Shown piece by piece: positions 1 through 15,700 of a DNA stretch of 60,000 bases. This DNA comes from Hydractinia symbiolongicarpus (taxonomy: Eukaryota; Cnidaria; Hydrozoa; Anthoathecata; Hydractiniidae). Position 1 is the stretch's first letter. Every line of letters begins with the position of its first letter. The stretch spans positions 2,916,001-2,976,000 of the forward strand of contig NC_079883.1 of NCBI RefSeq assembly GCF_029227915.1. Direction: 5' to 3'. Position numbers and translations under genes: made by a program. The notes below the pieces were generated by a model, which worked only from the letters and a program-made list of their open reading frames with translations, ran no database searches and was not told the DNA's origin.

Positions 1-723
1 TTCCTCATTTTAATATTTTGATGGCCACCTTTAGAAAGCCATTATGATAATGGTTATTTGGCTGTAGTTTCAAGTGTAAAAACATAAAATTATTAATCAT
101 CCAAAGATTTAATTCTATTACAATGACATATTCAAAGCATTATATGTTAAGGCTTATTATCACCAATTTTTATAACAGAATACATCAATATATATTTTTT
201 TTTGGAAACAAAATGTTGCATTTTATAAACTTTGCATAAGTATAAAGAATAAAAGAGGAATTATGGTAACACACAAAAGATGGCCAAAGTCAAATTTCAC
301 GATTAATATTGACATGCTTTAGATAAGGTACATAAGGCATTGTTTATCTAACCACAGCATGTACTTTCAGAGAAAAAAAAAACGTTTACATACGTGATTT
401 GTTAACTCTCTAAGATTTGATTTGTCACATAAGTTGCAATATTTAACTAAAGATTCCAATTTTGTGACCTGTTCACATGTGCGTTCAATTTAAATCTATA
501 CAATGTTTAACTTGCCCCATGTATATTCCTAACATAGGGGTACAAAAGGTAATTTCTGTACAATAATTATCAGGAAAAATTTGTTTTCAACTCCTAAAAC
601 CTTGACTTGAACAGTCATTTTAAACTTTTGGTTGATTGTCATGGATTAATTTATTATTACTGTAAGCACACTTTTTCCAACACAGAAATCTTTTTTTACT
701 TTAATTGCCTTTTAATTTTTTAG
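1..723. other. Intron sequence of UNC79, no exon seen
   Basis: AT-rich sequence ending in a pyrimidine tract and an AG at 722-723 that opens the first recognisable UNC79 exon. I see no coding segment, RNA gene or clear repeat here. The exons for the missing N-terminal part of UNC79 should lie upstream of the window. Confidence 0.6.
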
Positions 724-3700
724 GAAGTGTAAAAGCCTACCAATCTCCTTCATATGAATCTATTTTACCATATATGTGTCAGTCTGATCTCTGCAAGAAT
801 GCTCATTCACAAAAAGAGGCTGTCAAGTTATGCCTGGACCCATCATTATGTGCGTTTTATAATGATCAAGCACCACCCATGTACTTTTGTCAAGGCTGTT
901 ATAGTGCTCTTGGTAAAACTGATAGTCAATTATTTCTCAATGTTGTGCAGCCTGTTTCGTTAGTCTCGCAAGTGTGTGATAATGTTGATTGCCGATTCGG
1001 ATTTATGAAAGCCTTATATTTTTGTTTTTCGCTGGAATGCACAAAGAAGAATGATTATAAACCAATCAGGCTTTGTGAAGATTGCCATTCAAGGTATGTT
1101 TTTTTTTTAAATTTTTAATTGTTCAAGGTTACCTTCTGAGGGAAAATAAAATTAGCTAAAACGATATACAATAACTTTTTATTATACAAAATGATAAAAT
1201 AAATTTCGCTTTATAGCTAATTTGAGGTTACTTCATTTCATTTAATCTTTTACGTTACTGTCACAAGTACAACATTTTTTTCGCAACGAACAATAGACCT
1301 TTATTTCTGATACCCAGCAACATGTTAGAATGCTTTGGGATTGTTGGTAACAACTTCATGTTGTTTCAAGGCTTACACCTTTACATCTAACAAACAGAAG
1401 GAAAATAAAAGTTAATATTTAGGTTTTTATTTGTTCTATTTTTTATTATTTTATTTGTTTTTGCTTGGGAATTAACCAATAACTTTAGGTGCCAAACGCG
1501 CCCATCTATTATTATGTATTTTCATTTTTATATTTTTTGATGACAATCTAAGAAAATGTTTGATTTAGATTAAAGATAAAAATGTTTTTGTTATTTTGTG
1601 TATAGACTTCATGTTGGACCAAATATATCACACATGAATCACCGATGTTTAAAGGAATTGTGGACTACTCCTAATCCAGAGCAAACCTACTTAGTCGACG
1701 CTATAGTAAGATTGTGGACCGAAGCCCAGCCAGAATACCATGTAAAGTGTGCTAGGATGGGGTATGTTATTTGTTGTCAAGAATGTAATACTGTGGTTTG
1801 CTTGTTTTATTTTCATTCTTGAGGGTATATGGGTTTCTTTTAATATTGTAATTTTCTATAATTGCCTATATTGGTTTTGTCGTTTTTTGTGTATTTTTCA
1901 TGAAACAAAATATTTAAATCTTTGTCTGCAGATTATTTTAATGTTATGATGTGATTTGTGCAGCAACTCCCCAACAAAAGTATAGTTTTCATTCAACTAA
2001 AATTTTTCACACAAAAACAACAAAGAATGCCTCTCTCACAGAAAAAACGACTGAATAAGTGGTTTGTTTTATTTGTTTTATAACAAGCCTTAAAATTCCA
2101 TAATGCAGACATCTGTCACGCGATGTTGTTTACCCATTTAAAGAAATTACCGAGAACTGATTCACCAAAAATTGATGATCAGGATTGTTGTTTGTCTGCT
2201 TGTGGCTTACTTCAAACATACATCCATGTTGCCATCCACAATCTTACTTCGAGATTTTTTTGTAGATTTTGTTCTTGCTACAGAATAAGCATGTCTGCTT
2301 ATGTATTATTTTAATCAAACATCCAGAATGATTTTACTCTACAATTTTTTTGTAGTTTTTGCTAAAACAAATTAAACATTTTTCGTTGCCTTACTCTTCT
2401 TTATTTTCTACATTTTAATGATTGCCTTTTCGGCGAACTAAAGATAGTAGCTGTGACTAGAGACTGATGAAACCACAAAGATTTTTCTGCTGGGTGAATT
2501 CCCGTTGGCTTGCCACTAGTTCTTTACTAATATGTAATTTTTTGTTTTTAATTTAGTGTTGAAATGGAGAATGTTTTCCTTGAACAAAGTAAACAACAAG
2601 ATCCTATGGTATATTTAAAGAAAATATTTCGTAGCTTTCATGGCCTCGATCTGTTAAAAACAACTTGTCCACTTCCACCCTCTCAGTTTCATTTGGAACA
2701 TCTGACTCGTTTAATTGCAATGCTCCTGGTATGGATAGAATCTGTTGAATATGCCACCCATCCTAAAGCAGTACCAATTGTTAAACAAAAGAAAAAGCAA
2801 GCTATTAGCTGGATAAATAAAATATTGCAATATGATGTAGATTTATATGCTAGCTGTTTACTACCAAGTCCCCCTTTGGCAGCCCGTGTTGGTCACCCAT
2901 GGGAGCTGTTTACCAGTGTTGTCCGAAAAGATTTAGAAATATTACAACGTCTGGTTACACTCACTAAGCAAGAATTGATATGTGAACAGGTATAACTTTA
3001 TTTATTGAATTTTTTTTTTTAACAGTCTTCTTTCTTGTAAAAGCTACTATTTCTCTATAACAATTGCCCTACTTTTGTCTGCCAGGCGCGAAAACATAGT
3101 GATAAAAAGAAATTCAAATAAAGGGGAGTTTTTTTATTCAAAACCTAGCCAAGTTTTATAAATGTGAACCCCTGTCCAGTCGTAAAAACTAAATGGCTTC
3201 TTGCAGCAGTTTCGTAAAAAATATTACCAAATGTTCACATTGCTGCATTTCGAAAGGCTGTGATATATTTTATTCCATCAACGAGTCTGAACCAGAACTT
3301 TTGGATGACAGCAATGGCAGCCATTTTAAATGTTATCGCCAATGTTGGATATTGTTCTTATTCTTATTCGTAAACTTTTTATTCTCTATACTTAGTATTT
3401 TAAAGACAGTTGAATTATTAAATTAAAACTTCAATTTAAATAATCAATCATGTTTTTCTAACTACTCTTAAAGTTTTGGCTGCAAACGTACATCGTTGTG
3501 AAAAGCACTCTAGTTTGCTAGCTAATTATTTTTGTGTTGTACTGTTGATTTTTTGTTCAGTCTGGTATAAGTGCTATTTATCCTAGTTGTTATTATCACC
3601 TAAAATGATGGTGGTTGTAATGTTTTCATAATGTGAATGATTTTTTCTAAATTCCTTAAGTAAATAAATTTTTTTTCTTTACAAAAATTGAATTGTTATC

Positions 3701-6700
3701 TAAGAATTTAATAATTTCTGAACTTACAAAGGCTTTTTTATAAATTTATTTAGTGAATTTTGTTGATATAGCTTTTCGAGGCTACAGAACATGACTGAAG
3801 GAACTTAATTTCCTTGTATAGCAAGCTTCACCCTTTATTGAGGAAAAGGTTATAATATTAGTATATGTATACATTTTAGGTTTGGGATCAAATTATGCCA
3901 GAATGGATGCAGGAGATAAAAGACAACGTTCCTGTTGAAGATATTAGTATTTTTAAAAAAGTGTTAGGGTAAGTTTATTATGTTGGCTCACAACTGCCAT
4001 GGCAAAGAAAAAAAATATCAAAGTAATAAGCCTTAGCAAAATGTCATGATGAATGACATGGCAAAAGAAAAAGTCTTGTGTTTTTGTTACAGTAAAAGTC
4101 AGGGTCAAAATTTCATAGTAAATGTCACAATTATCGACTAGGTTTTGCTTCTACCATGACCTTTTTGCCACAGTTGTTACTGAACCCTTAGCAGATAATA
4201 GTTTGTTTCCAAAGAGATTAAGGTGTACTTGGCATATGTCCTCCCCATATATTACATAATGACTATCATAATTTATTTACTCACTAGGACCACAAACTGT
4301 TTATAACTCAAAATGTTTAATAAATCCTGGAAATTATAAAAAAAATGCCCCTCCATTCACTCTTTAAAGTATGCGTCCTTTAAGAACTTAGTTTTGAGTA
4401 TAGAAATTGCCTAGTTTTAATCGACCGAATTGTTATCTCCGTACAGTGTAATTAACAGTTCTAACAGTTCTTTATAAAAGCTTTGCATGGAACGGAATAC
4501 GATGTTTTTTAAATCAATGTTTTTAACTTCTACTGAACAATAAACATTTAAAACAGTAGGGTTGGAGAATGCACTTGTGCACCGCATTGATCAAGAACAC
4601 AATCATGTGATCTTTTCATATTATCGGAATCGTTTCATGCATTCCTGCGGTATTTTTTTTTCACCATGACTTATTTATCACACAAGATATTTGTTATTAC
4701 TTTTTTCTTTTCTTCATTTTTTTTATTTAATATTTTAACCCAGTTCAATTCAAATCAAAAGAATTCAGTATTTTTCCCCTTTCACAGTGGACTTACTTTT
4801 GCCTTGAAGTTTTACCATATCTTTCGCAATGACTTCTCCTTTTAGCATAATACCGTTGCTTTAAGTTGTTTACCATTTTTCATAACCACGCAAAATATTT
4901 TTTAGTAACTTATTTGATTTGGAATCAGAAGCTCGTCCAGCCTATGCAATTAATTTTATTGAAAAGCGTTTAGAGTCATCACTGGTTAAACAGAGTCAAG
5001 AAGGTCTTGTGTGGGTTCAGGTAAGGCAAGAATTCCATGTTAAGGTAATTACTTTATCTAATTTTGCAGCTTAAGTTAGGCATTAGAGTAAAAAATGGCC
5101 GTTTTAGTCAACTTGTCGTCTTATTAATTTAGCATATAAAAGTTTTTTAGGTGTGTAATATGTCACAGTATTTTACAAAATATATTGAGATGAGGCTGCA
5201 AACTTTAAAGTTTGTTCCCACAAGTAATTACTTAGGTCATTTCTACACTGAGTACAAGCAATTTGAACTTGTCAACGTTCATTTACCAATGTTCACAATA
5301 AACTTAAGACTTGAATGAAAAGGATTGCATGATTGTATGTAGCATTGGGAATTGAAACATTTCTGCGAAAAATGGTTTACATATTATTTCTGGATATTTC
5401 TGGAATACTTCTTTTCATAAAAAACAATGATACCCTAAGAGGACACAACTTGCATACATTGTTACGTCTTCCTGCTAGTTATGTAATAATACAGTATAGT
5501 TATTATTTATTGTTAATTGCATATGAAATTAACCTGTGCACATTTTTTCCTATATTTATGAAACAAACCTAAAAAGATAAAGAATGACGCTTGTTACCAC
5601 TTATTCGGGGAAATTAAAAAGTTTTTAAAATAATATTTTTTTACATTTTTTAGATATTATCTTATCTGGATGTGAAATTACACATTAAAAAATTGTTGGA
5701 GAAGTTTATAGAAATGGTGATAACACACAACGATGTCCAAGTTACAAATGAACATTCCATTCCAACTGCTTTTCCCTTTCCTGATCAATTTACACTCCAA
5801 GACATCTCAAGTGGGAATCGATTGTCTCGACAAAACTCATCAAACATCTCAACACCGGTGTCGAGTAGTTTACCAATACTTAAAAATGTAAAAGATGATT
5901 TATCAGTGTCAATTCTTATGATGGATGTCTTGATTAAGCAGGTTATCCTTTTTTCTTATTTTTAATGCTTGGTTTACTTAGCACACAAAATTTTGACACA
6001 TGGTTCTAAACACACTTAGTATAATAATTTGGTATTTAGTTTCATAATTACAACACATTTCTTGGCAACCATCTAATATATACCCCAGAAGAGTCAAATT
6101 AAAATTCAAGCATTTATGGCACCTATTTTGACAACACCCAGGAAAACCAACCCACAATGATTTGTACAAACAAAATAATACAACAGAAAGTAGATACCAC
6201 TTTAAGAATTCCATAAATAACCCGGAAGTTTGTTAAGTTTTTTGATTTGAGAAATTCCTTTCTGGTGTCTGAATGCAAAATGAAGAAATATTTTTTTGTT
6301 AGCCCTTTATTTGTGGCATTATGAAAATAATTGGTTTGTGTGATTTGTTGTGGTTTTGTTAATGCTTTTTAGTTGCTGACATGGAGGGTTGGTCGGCAAA
6401 TTATTTATTTATTTTTTATTAGGCAAGAAAAATATAAGTTTACTGTAATTTCATTGTAATTTTACTGGTTTCTCGTAAGCTTTTACTGTATTCCGCTAGG
6501 TCTTTTTTTGTACTTCTGGAGCATACGCATTTATTACAATCCCTACACTTCAGAACTGCTGTTTTTTGTTGTTCTTAGTCCCTGTGTAACGAGCACGGTT
6601 GTATATAGTAAAAGTTGACTAATATGTTCCTGGACCAACGAAAACATTCTAATTTCAATATAATCTTAAAATGTTTGTTTTTCATCAAGCTTTAATAGTT

Positions 6701-9700
6701 TGTTTTTAAGATGGACCGACGTTCTTGAAGCTGAGTACCCCACAATGGTCACAGCAAACGTTGATCCCATCTTTATTAACTTGAAACCTGTTAGCATAAA
6801 TACATACAGTACGGAAACATATAAACAAATATGGTAGCCGCTTAAAGTTATGCTATTGAATCGGTACAGTTTAACTGTTTTCGGGTTGGAAATCGACAAA
6901 GTACTGGGAAATAAAAGATTGTTAAAAAACCATGACCTGAACTTTTTCTGCTCGCCTAGAAATTGCAAAAGTCAGTTGGAAAATGGCAAATGAATAATTT
7001 TTTGGGAAAGTGTCATGTTGAAAATTTATCAACAATTTCGGGCATTCACACAATCATTTATGAGCCAAATTCCCTCGCCTCAAGATCCAAAAAATTAAGT
7101 ATCCGCACTATTTTTTATATGATTTTTATATGGCATGTTGAATTGATTAACTGTATTACCAGTATTCCCTTATCCTAAATTTTAATAGTTAATAAATTAA
7201 TAGTTGTTTAAATTTTGTGTAAATAAGATGGCCTTCTTACCCCTGACCAGTCCATTTATTTTTTGAATGAATTTATTACATTCTGTGTACATTTTTGAGA
7301 GTCCAGTAAAAGTTATAGCATTAGGTTGCCAGTTTTTCAGGATCTTCTGCAAAATCTAAAAAAAAACAAGAAATCTAGTTTGTCACGTGTCAAAACTTTG
7401 TGCATTGATTCCTTTTAATAGAATATATTTCTGGTGTATATGTTTCAAGTTCTAAATAGACAAAAGTAATTACTGTTTTAATGGTCATAAGAATTTATAG
7501 AAATTTAAAGGTAGTTTTGAGTAATAACCAACCTGGTGTCTAATAAATAAATATAAAAACTTATTTGTGCAATATTTTCATAACAAATATGTCTCAAAAA
7601 GACACAACTTCAACTTTATGACTGATTAAATTATTTAGGTATGATTAAGGTTTTACCTAAGCCCTTTGAGCTTGGCAGTTTACTCAGGAGTGGGTAATGA
7701 TGTCAAGAAGTGGATTATGATGTCAAGAATTTTAATTAACAAGAGCTTCTGTTTTTTTTAGTTAACTCTGCAAAAAGGTTCTGATGGTTGTGTGTATATT
7801 GCTCCAAAAGAAAACACACGGTTGAGCGTATTATTGGTTTGCGTGCTTGACCAATCTTTCAAAGGAACACACAATGGCCATCAAGACACAGAATGTCCAC
7901 ATTGTAAAATTATGAGCGTAATATTTTACCAAATTTCATTACTGGTTGACCTTGTTGTGCGTCAACAAGTTGTTGTAAGCGAAGAAAAGTCAGAATATTC
8001 AAAGTCAATAATATGGAAAAGTTAGTTTCGTTATTTACTTAAGTTTAGGTTACATGTTTCAGCCAACTTGGGATTATAAATTCCAAGTTGGCTGAAATCT
8101 GTAACAAAATTTATAAAAAAGATAAAATTGCTGTAATAATATTAAAATTTGCCAATATAAAAGTCACATTTTTCACGTTAAATAGATTTAGAATATTCCT
8201 TTTAGAATCTGACACAGTGGTTAACCATGTTAATCTAGTTTAATCTTTTTAAACTTTCTTTCTCACTGTGTATCCATTTATACATTATAGGTAAACAAGG
8301 TATACATAAATACCAGTAAAGCAAATTAATGCTTTTACCATACGGTCTATTTGATTTTTATTTCTTCCAAGCTAGGGTTAGTGTTAGTTATTTAAATAAA
8401 AATTTTTGTGCTCTTCTTGCACTTTCAGATGAGTTTGAGGTATTTTTCTTATTCTGATTTAAACGTCACCTTAAAGCTTTTGTAAATAATTATTAAATGC
8501 TTTTTTACCAGGGACGTTCTGCTTTAAAGGTGTCTGTGTTTTGTCAGAAATTTAGATCACCATATAATTTGATCAGATACTCAAATGTCTTAAAAATTTC
8601 AATTAAGACTCAGAATTACAGGTAAGTATTGTTATGGTATTTTTTACCAGACTCTGCATTTCTATTAAGGGCACTAAATATCCAATAAAGAATTTAACCA
8701 ACACGTAGTTGACAAAACCAAGGATTTTTTTTTGTTTCTATGCATGTTTCTGTGCATTAAGGAGACAAAAAGGCTGTTCACGCCTCACACCTCAGTGAAA
8801 CATGAGATCATTTACATGATGTTTCAGGTGTGGCCTCTAAATTCTTTGTGTTTGTGTCTAAAACCACATGAGGTGTAGTGTTTACATCTTGCACAGTCTA
8901 AATTTTAATTTGGTCAGTTTGACCAGTGAAATACCACTGGAAGTAAGTTTTACTTTGTTTATAGTTTTGAAAACTCATTTAAACAGTTCTAAAAATTATT
9001 CCATTGACTAAAGTTTGCATATAATGACTGGCAGAAATTTGTTTTATAATTTGTTTACATATTTTGTTTATACTTTAATTAATTAGATTTTTTATACATA
9101 ATGTTGTTTCTTAAATTAAATGATTTACATACATGCATCTACTAATTCATTTCAACACTGATTCATTCAAGTAACTTCTTCTTACACAGCTTCCAGTAAC
9201 GCATCTAAAACCTCATACATATCACCAGAAAATTCAGTCACTGCATCTGCTTCAACAGGTTAGAACAGTCATTAAAATGTTTTTTATGGCTATATTTCTG
9301 CATTTTGATTCATGTTTTGTCTGCCAAAGTGTTTTGTTCCTTAACTGTCTGACATCTCATAATATTATTTAGAATACATAAGTATTACTGTAGGAACAAT
9401 GGTGCATATGTGAGATATATTGGTATAAGTAATCCTGCACATTATCTTCTTGGGTTCAAGTTCCACTCAATCCATAATCTTTGCAGTACTTGGGAATTTA
9501 CAATGTTTTCAGGGTAAATTACATGACTCTTGTTGAATAAAGAACTACCTACAATTTCTCATTGGTTAATTAAGCATATTTGATATTTTTAATTTTAACT
9601 CGAATTCGTTTATGGTCGAAAAATGCAGCCTTTCTAATTAACATTGGCACAACTTCAAATGCCAACCTGAACGATGACGTGTTAACTACACAGGCAGAAA

Positions 9701-12700
9701 AATAACATATCACGCTGTCAAAAAATAGCTGACATAAAAAATTTGAACTAGAAAGGCTGAAAGTAGTTTGATTGATGTTTTGTCAACCACGTCCCTATAT
9801 CGGTAAAGGGATAATACACATACACGGTGAAAGTTTTATTTTACAAACACATACCACTAACAGACCTAACATTTATTGTTTGGATTTATTATGAGAGTAA
9901 ATTCATTGTATTCAGGTGTTCAGTGTTTACTTTTGTAGAAACTTTTGCTGCACATTCTGAAAGCATAAATTCTGTAATCATGGAAGAAGAAAAAGAAGAA
10001 GATGAAGAAAAAGAATTATTGAAAACTGAAGATAAAAATGATGGCGAGGAAATGGAGAAGAATATTAAAGAATTAAAAAAACACTTAGAACATCTACCAT
10101 CAAAAGTGGATGTGGATGAAATAATGTTGACGCAACGAGGAAGAACTGATCTTAATAGCAGTTCATTATATTCAATACCAGAATTGCAAATATTGGAAAA
10201 GTTAGTACAGGTCTGAACTCTTTTTACTTCTATTTTTGTGAAATTACTTATTCTTTTCCACATTAACTATTTTTAGGTAATTACTTTGAGATTTAAAGAG
10301 CGGCTGTCAGTGCCTTTAACACTAGTATTGCATACCATATATTGTGACTTCAAAGCATTTAGCATTGCAACCCTTAACAAAAAGATAAACACTGTTTAGT
10401 TGATATATGACAACAATATAAGATATCGACATCACTAGTTCTGTCTTAAATATAATTACCAATTTTTTGTAAATAGAATTAAATAATGTCAATGTGAGAA
10501 TTGTTAATAAAACGCTATATTAATAACACAAGTTAAACAAAACAAAATAATTTTTCTCCATTTTTACATTAAAGCAACTGGAGCAAGTTCCAGAAACATC
10601 AGTAATGGTGCATATACTGACAAGTTTGGACATTCTTTGCTGTCGCGGAGAGTGTTTAAAAATGGTGGCTGAGGAAGACACTGAGTTACTTCGAAAGCTT
10701 CAAAACCTTGCATTAGTTCCTTGGTAAGAAATGCTGCACAAATATGTAGTTAGTAATAAATTTGTTATAAAAATTGCACAAGTAAAAGTGGCATCTATGG
10801 TGTCCTCCACCCCACTTACAACCCTTCCATTTCCACCCAAAACAAAGTCTTCCCTAATGATAGAATTGCCCACCTTTGAGCAAAAAAGTTAAATCTTTAA
10901 TACTTCAGTGATTTTCTTCATTTTTTCTATCATATTTTATTTAATAATTAAAATGATGGATTAAAGAAAAAATAGTTTGTCTATAACTTATAAATATAAA
11001 AGCATTCATTTTATGCAATAGGTAGAAGGAAGAAACATGTAATTGTAAAAACCCACCAAACCCCAACCCAAGGGAATAAGTCCCTTTACAAAACTAATTT
11101 CCCCTTCAACTTCAGAGCTATCTTTGTTTTTTTCTCCCTCTCCCCTTTATTAGGAATTTTATTCATTAACTTTTTAAATACATGGCGACTTGATTGTATT
11201 ATTATTCTCGAGAACTGGGTGTGTTTGATCAGATTATGACCATAGACAGACATTTAGCTTGTCGATACACACTGAAATCTTTGAATGGCCTTGATTTTGT
11301 AGTTAAGAGAAATTCCATTTTTTATCATAGCATATATTTGTTATTTCTTTATTGTGTTTAGTCTTTGGAAATTGTTGAAATCATCTTGCTCCAACATAGC
11401 TCAACGAGTAGTCCCTTTGTTGTTACACTGCTGTTGCCTTCCATTTGGAGCAGAGAGACTGTGTTCTGAGCTTGAGAAAGATTTTACAAGTGAAGAGTGG
11501 AAAGATCGCTTTGCTGCTGGTATAATCTAAGTTCTATGGATTACTGAAAATGACTTATTTTTTATTTTATTTTTTATTAAGAAGGCTGTTATAAAGAAAA
11601 TGAGGCTAATAATTTTTTTTTTCTTAACTCTTTTTCAATATTTAGTATGTGCATTTGATCGAACTTTATTCTTCTTTAGTTGACAAAGTTGGTTTAATGT
11701 GTCAATTCGTATCTGACGAATATATTTGCAATTCTCCCTATGCTCGCTCAGTAGTCATTTACGGAATGGTGTTCTTAACTCATGCTTTTGAAGATATTTC
11801 AACAATGGTGGCTACCCGAGCCAGAAGTGTCATTCAGTCTATCAACATAACGTCACTAAAGGTAAAATCTGACAGATTTATATGTTTTTCAAACAGTTAT
11901 TTTTGTTTTTATTTTACATATTTACAATATTAAAAGTTTAATTTATTAGCTTTATCATCATTGGGTTCTCTTGTTCAACATGTCTTACTTATATCTGTTT
12001 GCACAACTTCTTCCTGCGTCCCTATTTATATGTGTACATGACACCTGCTGGTTTGTGGAAATGTAACTGTATCTGGTCATATACTCCATCATGACAAGAC
12101 TGTAACATAAGTATACATGCACCACATTGTGTTTTTAATGTTTTGATTCTAGGTTATATATAAGTACATGGAGGAACACTTTTCTTGTGTTGGCGATGAT
12201 AGGTTGACGTTACTGCATTCCTATCGAGTTATCCACATGATCATTCCAGAATCATCTCCAACAAGCGCTGAATTTTTTCTGATGTTATTTAAGAAGATGA
12301 AATCGTTTGAGGAAAAAAAGAGAAAGTTCTTTCGTGATCATACAATTGTAAAGGAAGATGAGAATGAGAATGGTAAGTCAAGAAATATGTAGCGGTGTTT
12401 GAAAAACCACTACTTTGTTATGTTTTTTTTATTATACTACATAAAGTGATTGTAAAATCTCTTGATTATTTTGGTTCAAACTAATATTTTATATTTACCT
12501 TACAACCTTACAACAATAGGTGGTTTGCTTCCAATGTTTAACAGAAGATTTCCTTCAAATAAAACAAAGTTTTTCTCTGCAAAAACATGGCCAACAAAAT
12601 TATTTGGAAAAATTGGTTTTGTTCCTTTGAAATATTACAAAGAAACATTCACGTTACAAGCAAGAAAACAGTATGGTATGTGGGACGGACACCTAGACAG

Positions 12701-15700
12701 ATCTAATGGTAAGTGGTATTGTTTAATGCCAGGAAAATTAACTGTTAAATTTAAGCCTGATAATTTGTTTTTAACCCTATTTCATGGGGTGTATTTTAAG
12801 TCTTGTTTTCGGCTTCCATCGAAGGAAGAAAAAATGCTATGACTATTAAACGTAACACATTAACTAAGCAAAATAGGAAAAGTGTTTTGACGTCAAAAAA
12901 TTAATTCTGATGTCATTATTTTTTGCCGACGTCTTTATTTCCACACAAAAAATTTTTTTTTTTTTTTTTTGTTGATTTTTATCTTTTTACTTGCCTAATT
13001 TAATTTTATTATGTAAGGAAAAGTATATTGAGATCAAAATAAATGTTTTTTTATAAAACTCTATATTATCAGTGTGTTCTAATAAAGAAAATTACTGAAA
13101 GTTTTCCAAACAGCTCCAAAAAAATGTAAAAAAATATCACTTTTGTTTTAGTAATGGAAATAGAACTTTCAATGTGTTCTCATAATAGGGAAAAAGTTAA
13201 TGTCATAAAATTTAATTTCTAGCATATACCTCATCTGAAACAAGATTATTAAAAATATACCACTGGGGGAAAAATTACAACAAATAATGTGATGAAGCTT
13301 TAACTTCACCTGACATACATATATAGTATTGTTGATCATTGTGAGGTAGCTTTTTATCAATCCTCTGCAATTATACCACTACTATCCTCGATCCTGTGCA
13401 ATTATATAAATACATACGCAACATCATTTTACTTTGCCCGATGATGGGAGAAGGATTTCCCGAAACGTCGCCTACTAAACTATCATGTCCAAGAAATGAT
13501 AAACTTTCCACAGTAATATGCATGTCCAAGAAATGATAAACTTTCCACAGTAATATGAATACTGAACAGACAAACCGAAATAATATCTTCAGCTTTTTAT
13601 CAGTTTATAATGAAATTCTTCAATGTTCATGTTTTGTACGAACATTTTTAAAAGCTTTGTACAATAACATTTTGACAACTTCATAAAGAAAAACGTGATT
13701 GAAATGTTGAATTTGTTTCAGCTGTTTAGAATAATGAAGAAGGATTGCAAATTTTTCACTAACACACAACTGAAACGCCGGAGGTCAAAATGCATCATAT
13801 ACTATACCAGTAAAAAAACGGAACGCACCAACTGACATTACTTTTTTATATATTTCTTTATAAAGATGATTTAATCCAAATTTGTATGTCATGCATATGT
13901 AATATGCTTTAACCCCTTAAGCCATATAATTTATTACAATGTCATATTACTGTATGTTTCAAAAAAAGCTTAGGGTTATAGTCATTTCATTATTATTTAT
14001 AAATATATATTTTTTTTAAATAAAGACAAGCTCATTGTGAGAGGAGTCAATCATTTAAGTTATTCTATGTTCAGCAACAAATAATTTATACACAGTGTCT
14101 GTTCATACTGCCTTAAAATTTTAAATTAAAAGACTGACATCAATTCTTTTAGGATGTCTAACCATTGAAATTCCCTAATCTAGTTACTATGATGATTTAT
14201 ATGTGTAAAATATTTTTGACATAAATGTTAGGAGTGTGGGTGAAATAAACTGATCGGTTAGTTTTAGTTTAATTTAGTCAAAAATAGAGATATAAGAATG
14301 TATATGTATGATATAATGTCATAATAATGTAACTAACCATGTAAAATACATGTACTACATTCAAAGTTCTATGTGTTTTCTGTTTTAGATACACCTGCAC
14401 ATTTCAAACACATGATGTCATCAGATATTTCACCTGCTGTTGAAATTGCATTGGACACAGTCTCAGAGGAGTGTGAAAATGAATTGAAGCAGACACTTAG
14501 CACCCAACCAACTGTCACAGGTGATGCAGCACCAACAGAGGAGGAAGTTTTATCTTTATTGATTGCTCAGCTAGTTGAATTTTTATCTACAAAACAAAAA
14601 GACAAAATTGATGATACACTTGGAAGAACTAGTTTTAACGAAATACAGCATATTATTACCTATATTGGTTTTTGGATGGGGCTTGAACGTACTGTTACAC
14701 AAAGATGGTTGACGCCACAAAAAATGTCAATTAAGCGCTTCAGGTTTGTGTGTTTTAACAGTTAAAGGTATAAAAGAAAGCATTTGTTTTGAAAAATACC
14801 TATATTAATATATGCTTTATTTTGTTTTAATTTTTAACCCCTTACAGCCTTTACTTTAATTTTTCTTCTCAGTAGGACTTTTGTAAAACATCCACCAACT
14901 TCCCAAGTAGTGATGTACTCTAATCCTATATTAAATTTACGCATTTTGAAAATGTCACAGTTCACCTGTTAATCTTAACAGCAGACTTGGTATCACAAGT
15001 CATTTGGTTGCGTCTAAGTTATAGAAATTTTCTTATTTCTGCTGACGTCAGCATGGACATGGCTGGGTATTATGGTGTACTGTGGGTATGTTAGAAACCT
15101 ACTTATAGGTTTAAAATGATGTCCGCCTCTTACATGTGCCAAAGTAGCAACTTTGCAGCCTGCTAACTGTAGGGTGTTGACCATTTGATGCTTCTAACCA
15201 TATTTGTCTCAAAAATTTTGCTTAAATTGCAGGCTTATAAGTATTAGGAATTCTTGTATAGAAATAAATAAAAAAAGGAAATTGATATGAAATGTATTTA
15301 GAATTAATTTTATTTAAATATATATATTATAAATAACTTTAAAATCAAGCAAGGAATTATAACCATCCCAAGATAGTTCAGATTTGATTAAAATGACTAG
15401 CCCTTAGTGCTAATGTTTACCAATATGTTATGCCTTCTGATTTAGAAAGAACCCCATATTTGTTACTTTTCTAATGCATCTTCCAAAACTCCTTGATGGA
15501 AACAAAGAGTATGGAGAATTTTTCTTGTACCTTGCTTTACAAGTTATGGAAACATGTATCAAACGAAATCCTGGTGATGATTTAGCAAACACAAGGTTAT
15601 CGTTAATACTTCTTGAGCCACATCTTCAACATTCATGGTTAACAGCTTTAATTGTGATCCTATATAAGGTTTGTTGGAACTTGTACTATATGGTATTATA

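Noticed and set aside
3193-3426. 77-codon Cys-rich frame with a hydrophobic tail
   Set aside because: Inside a UNC79 intron, AT-driven hydrophobic end, no splice or family support.
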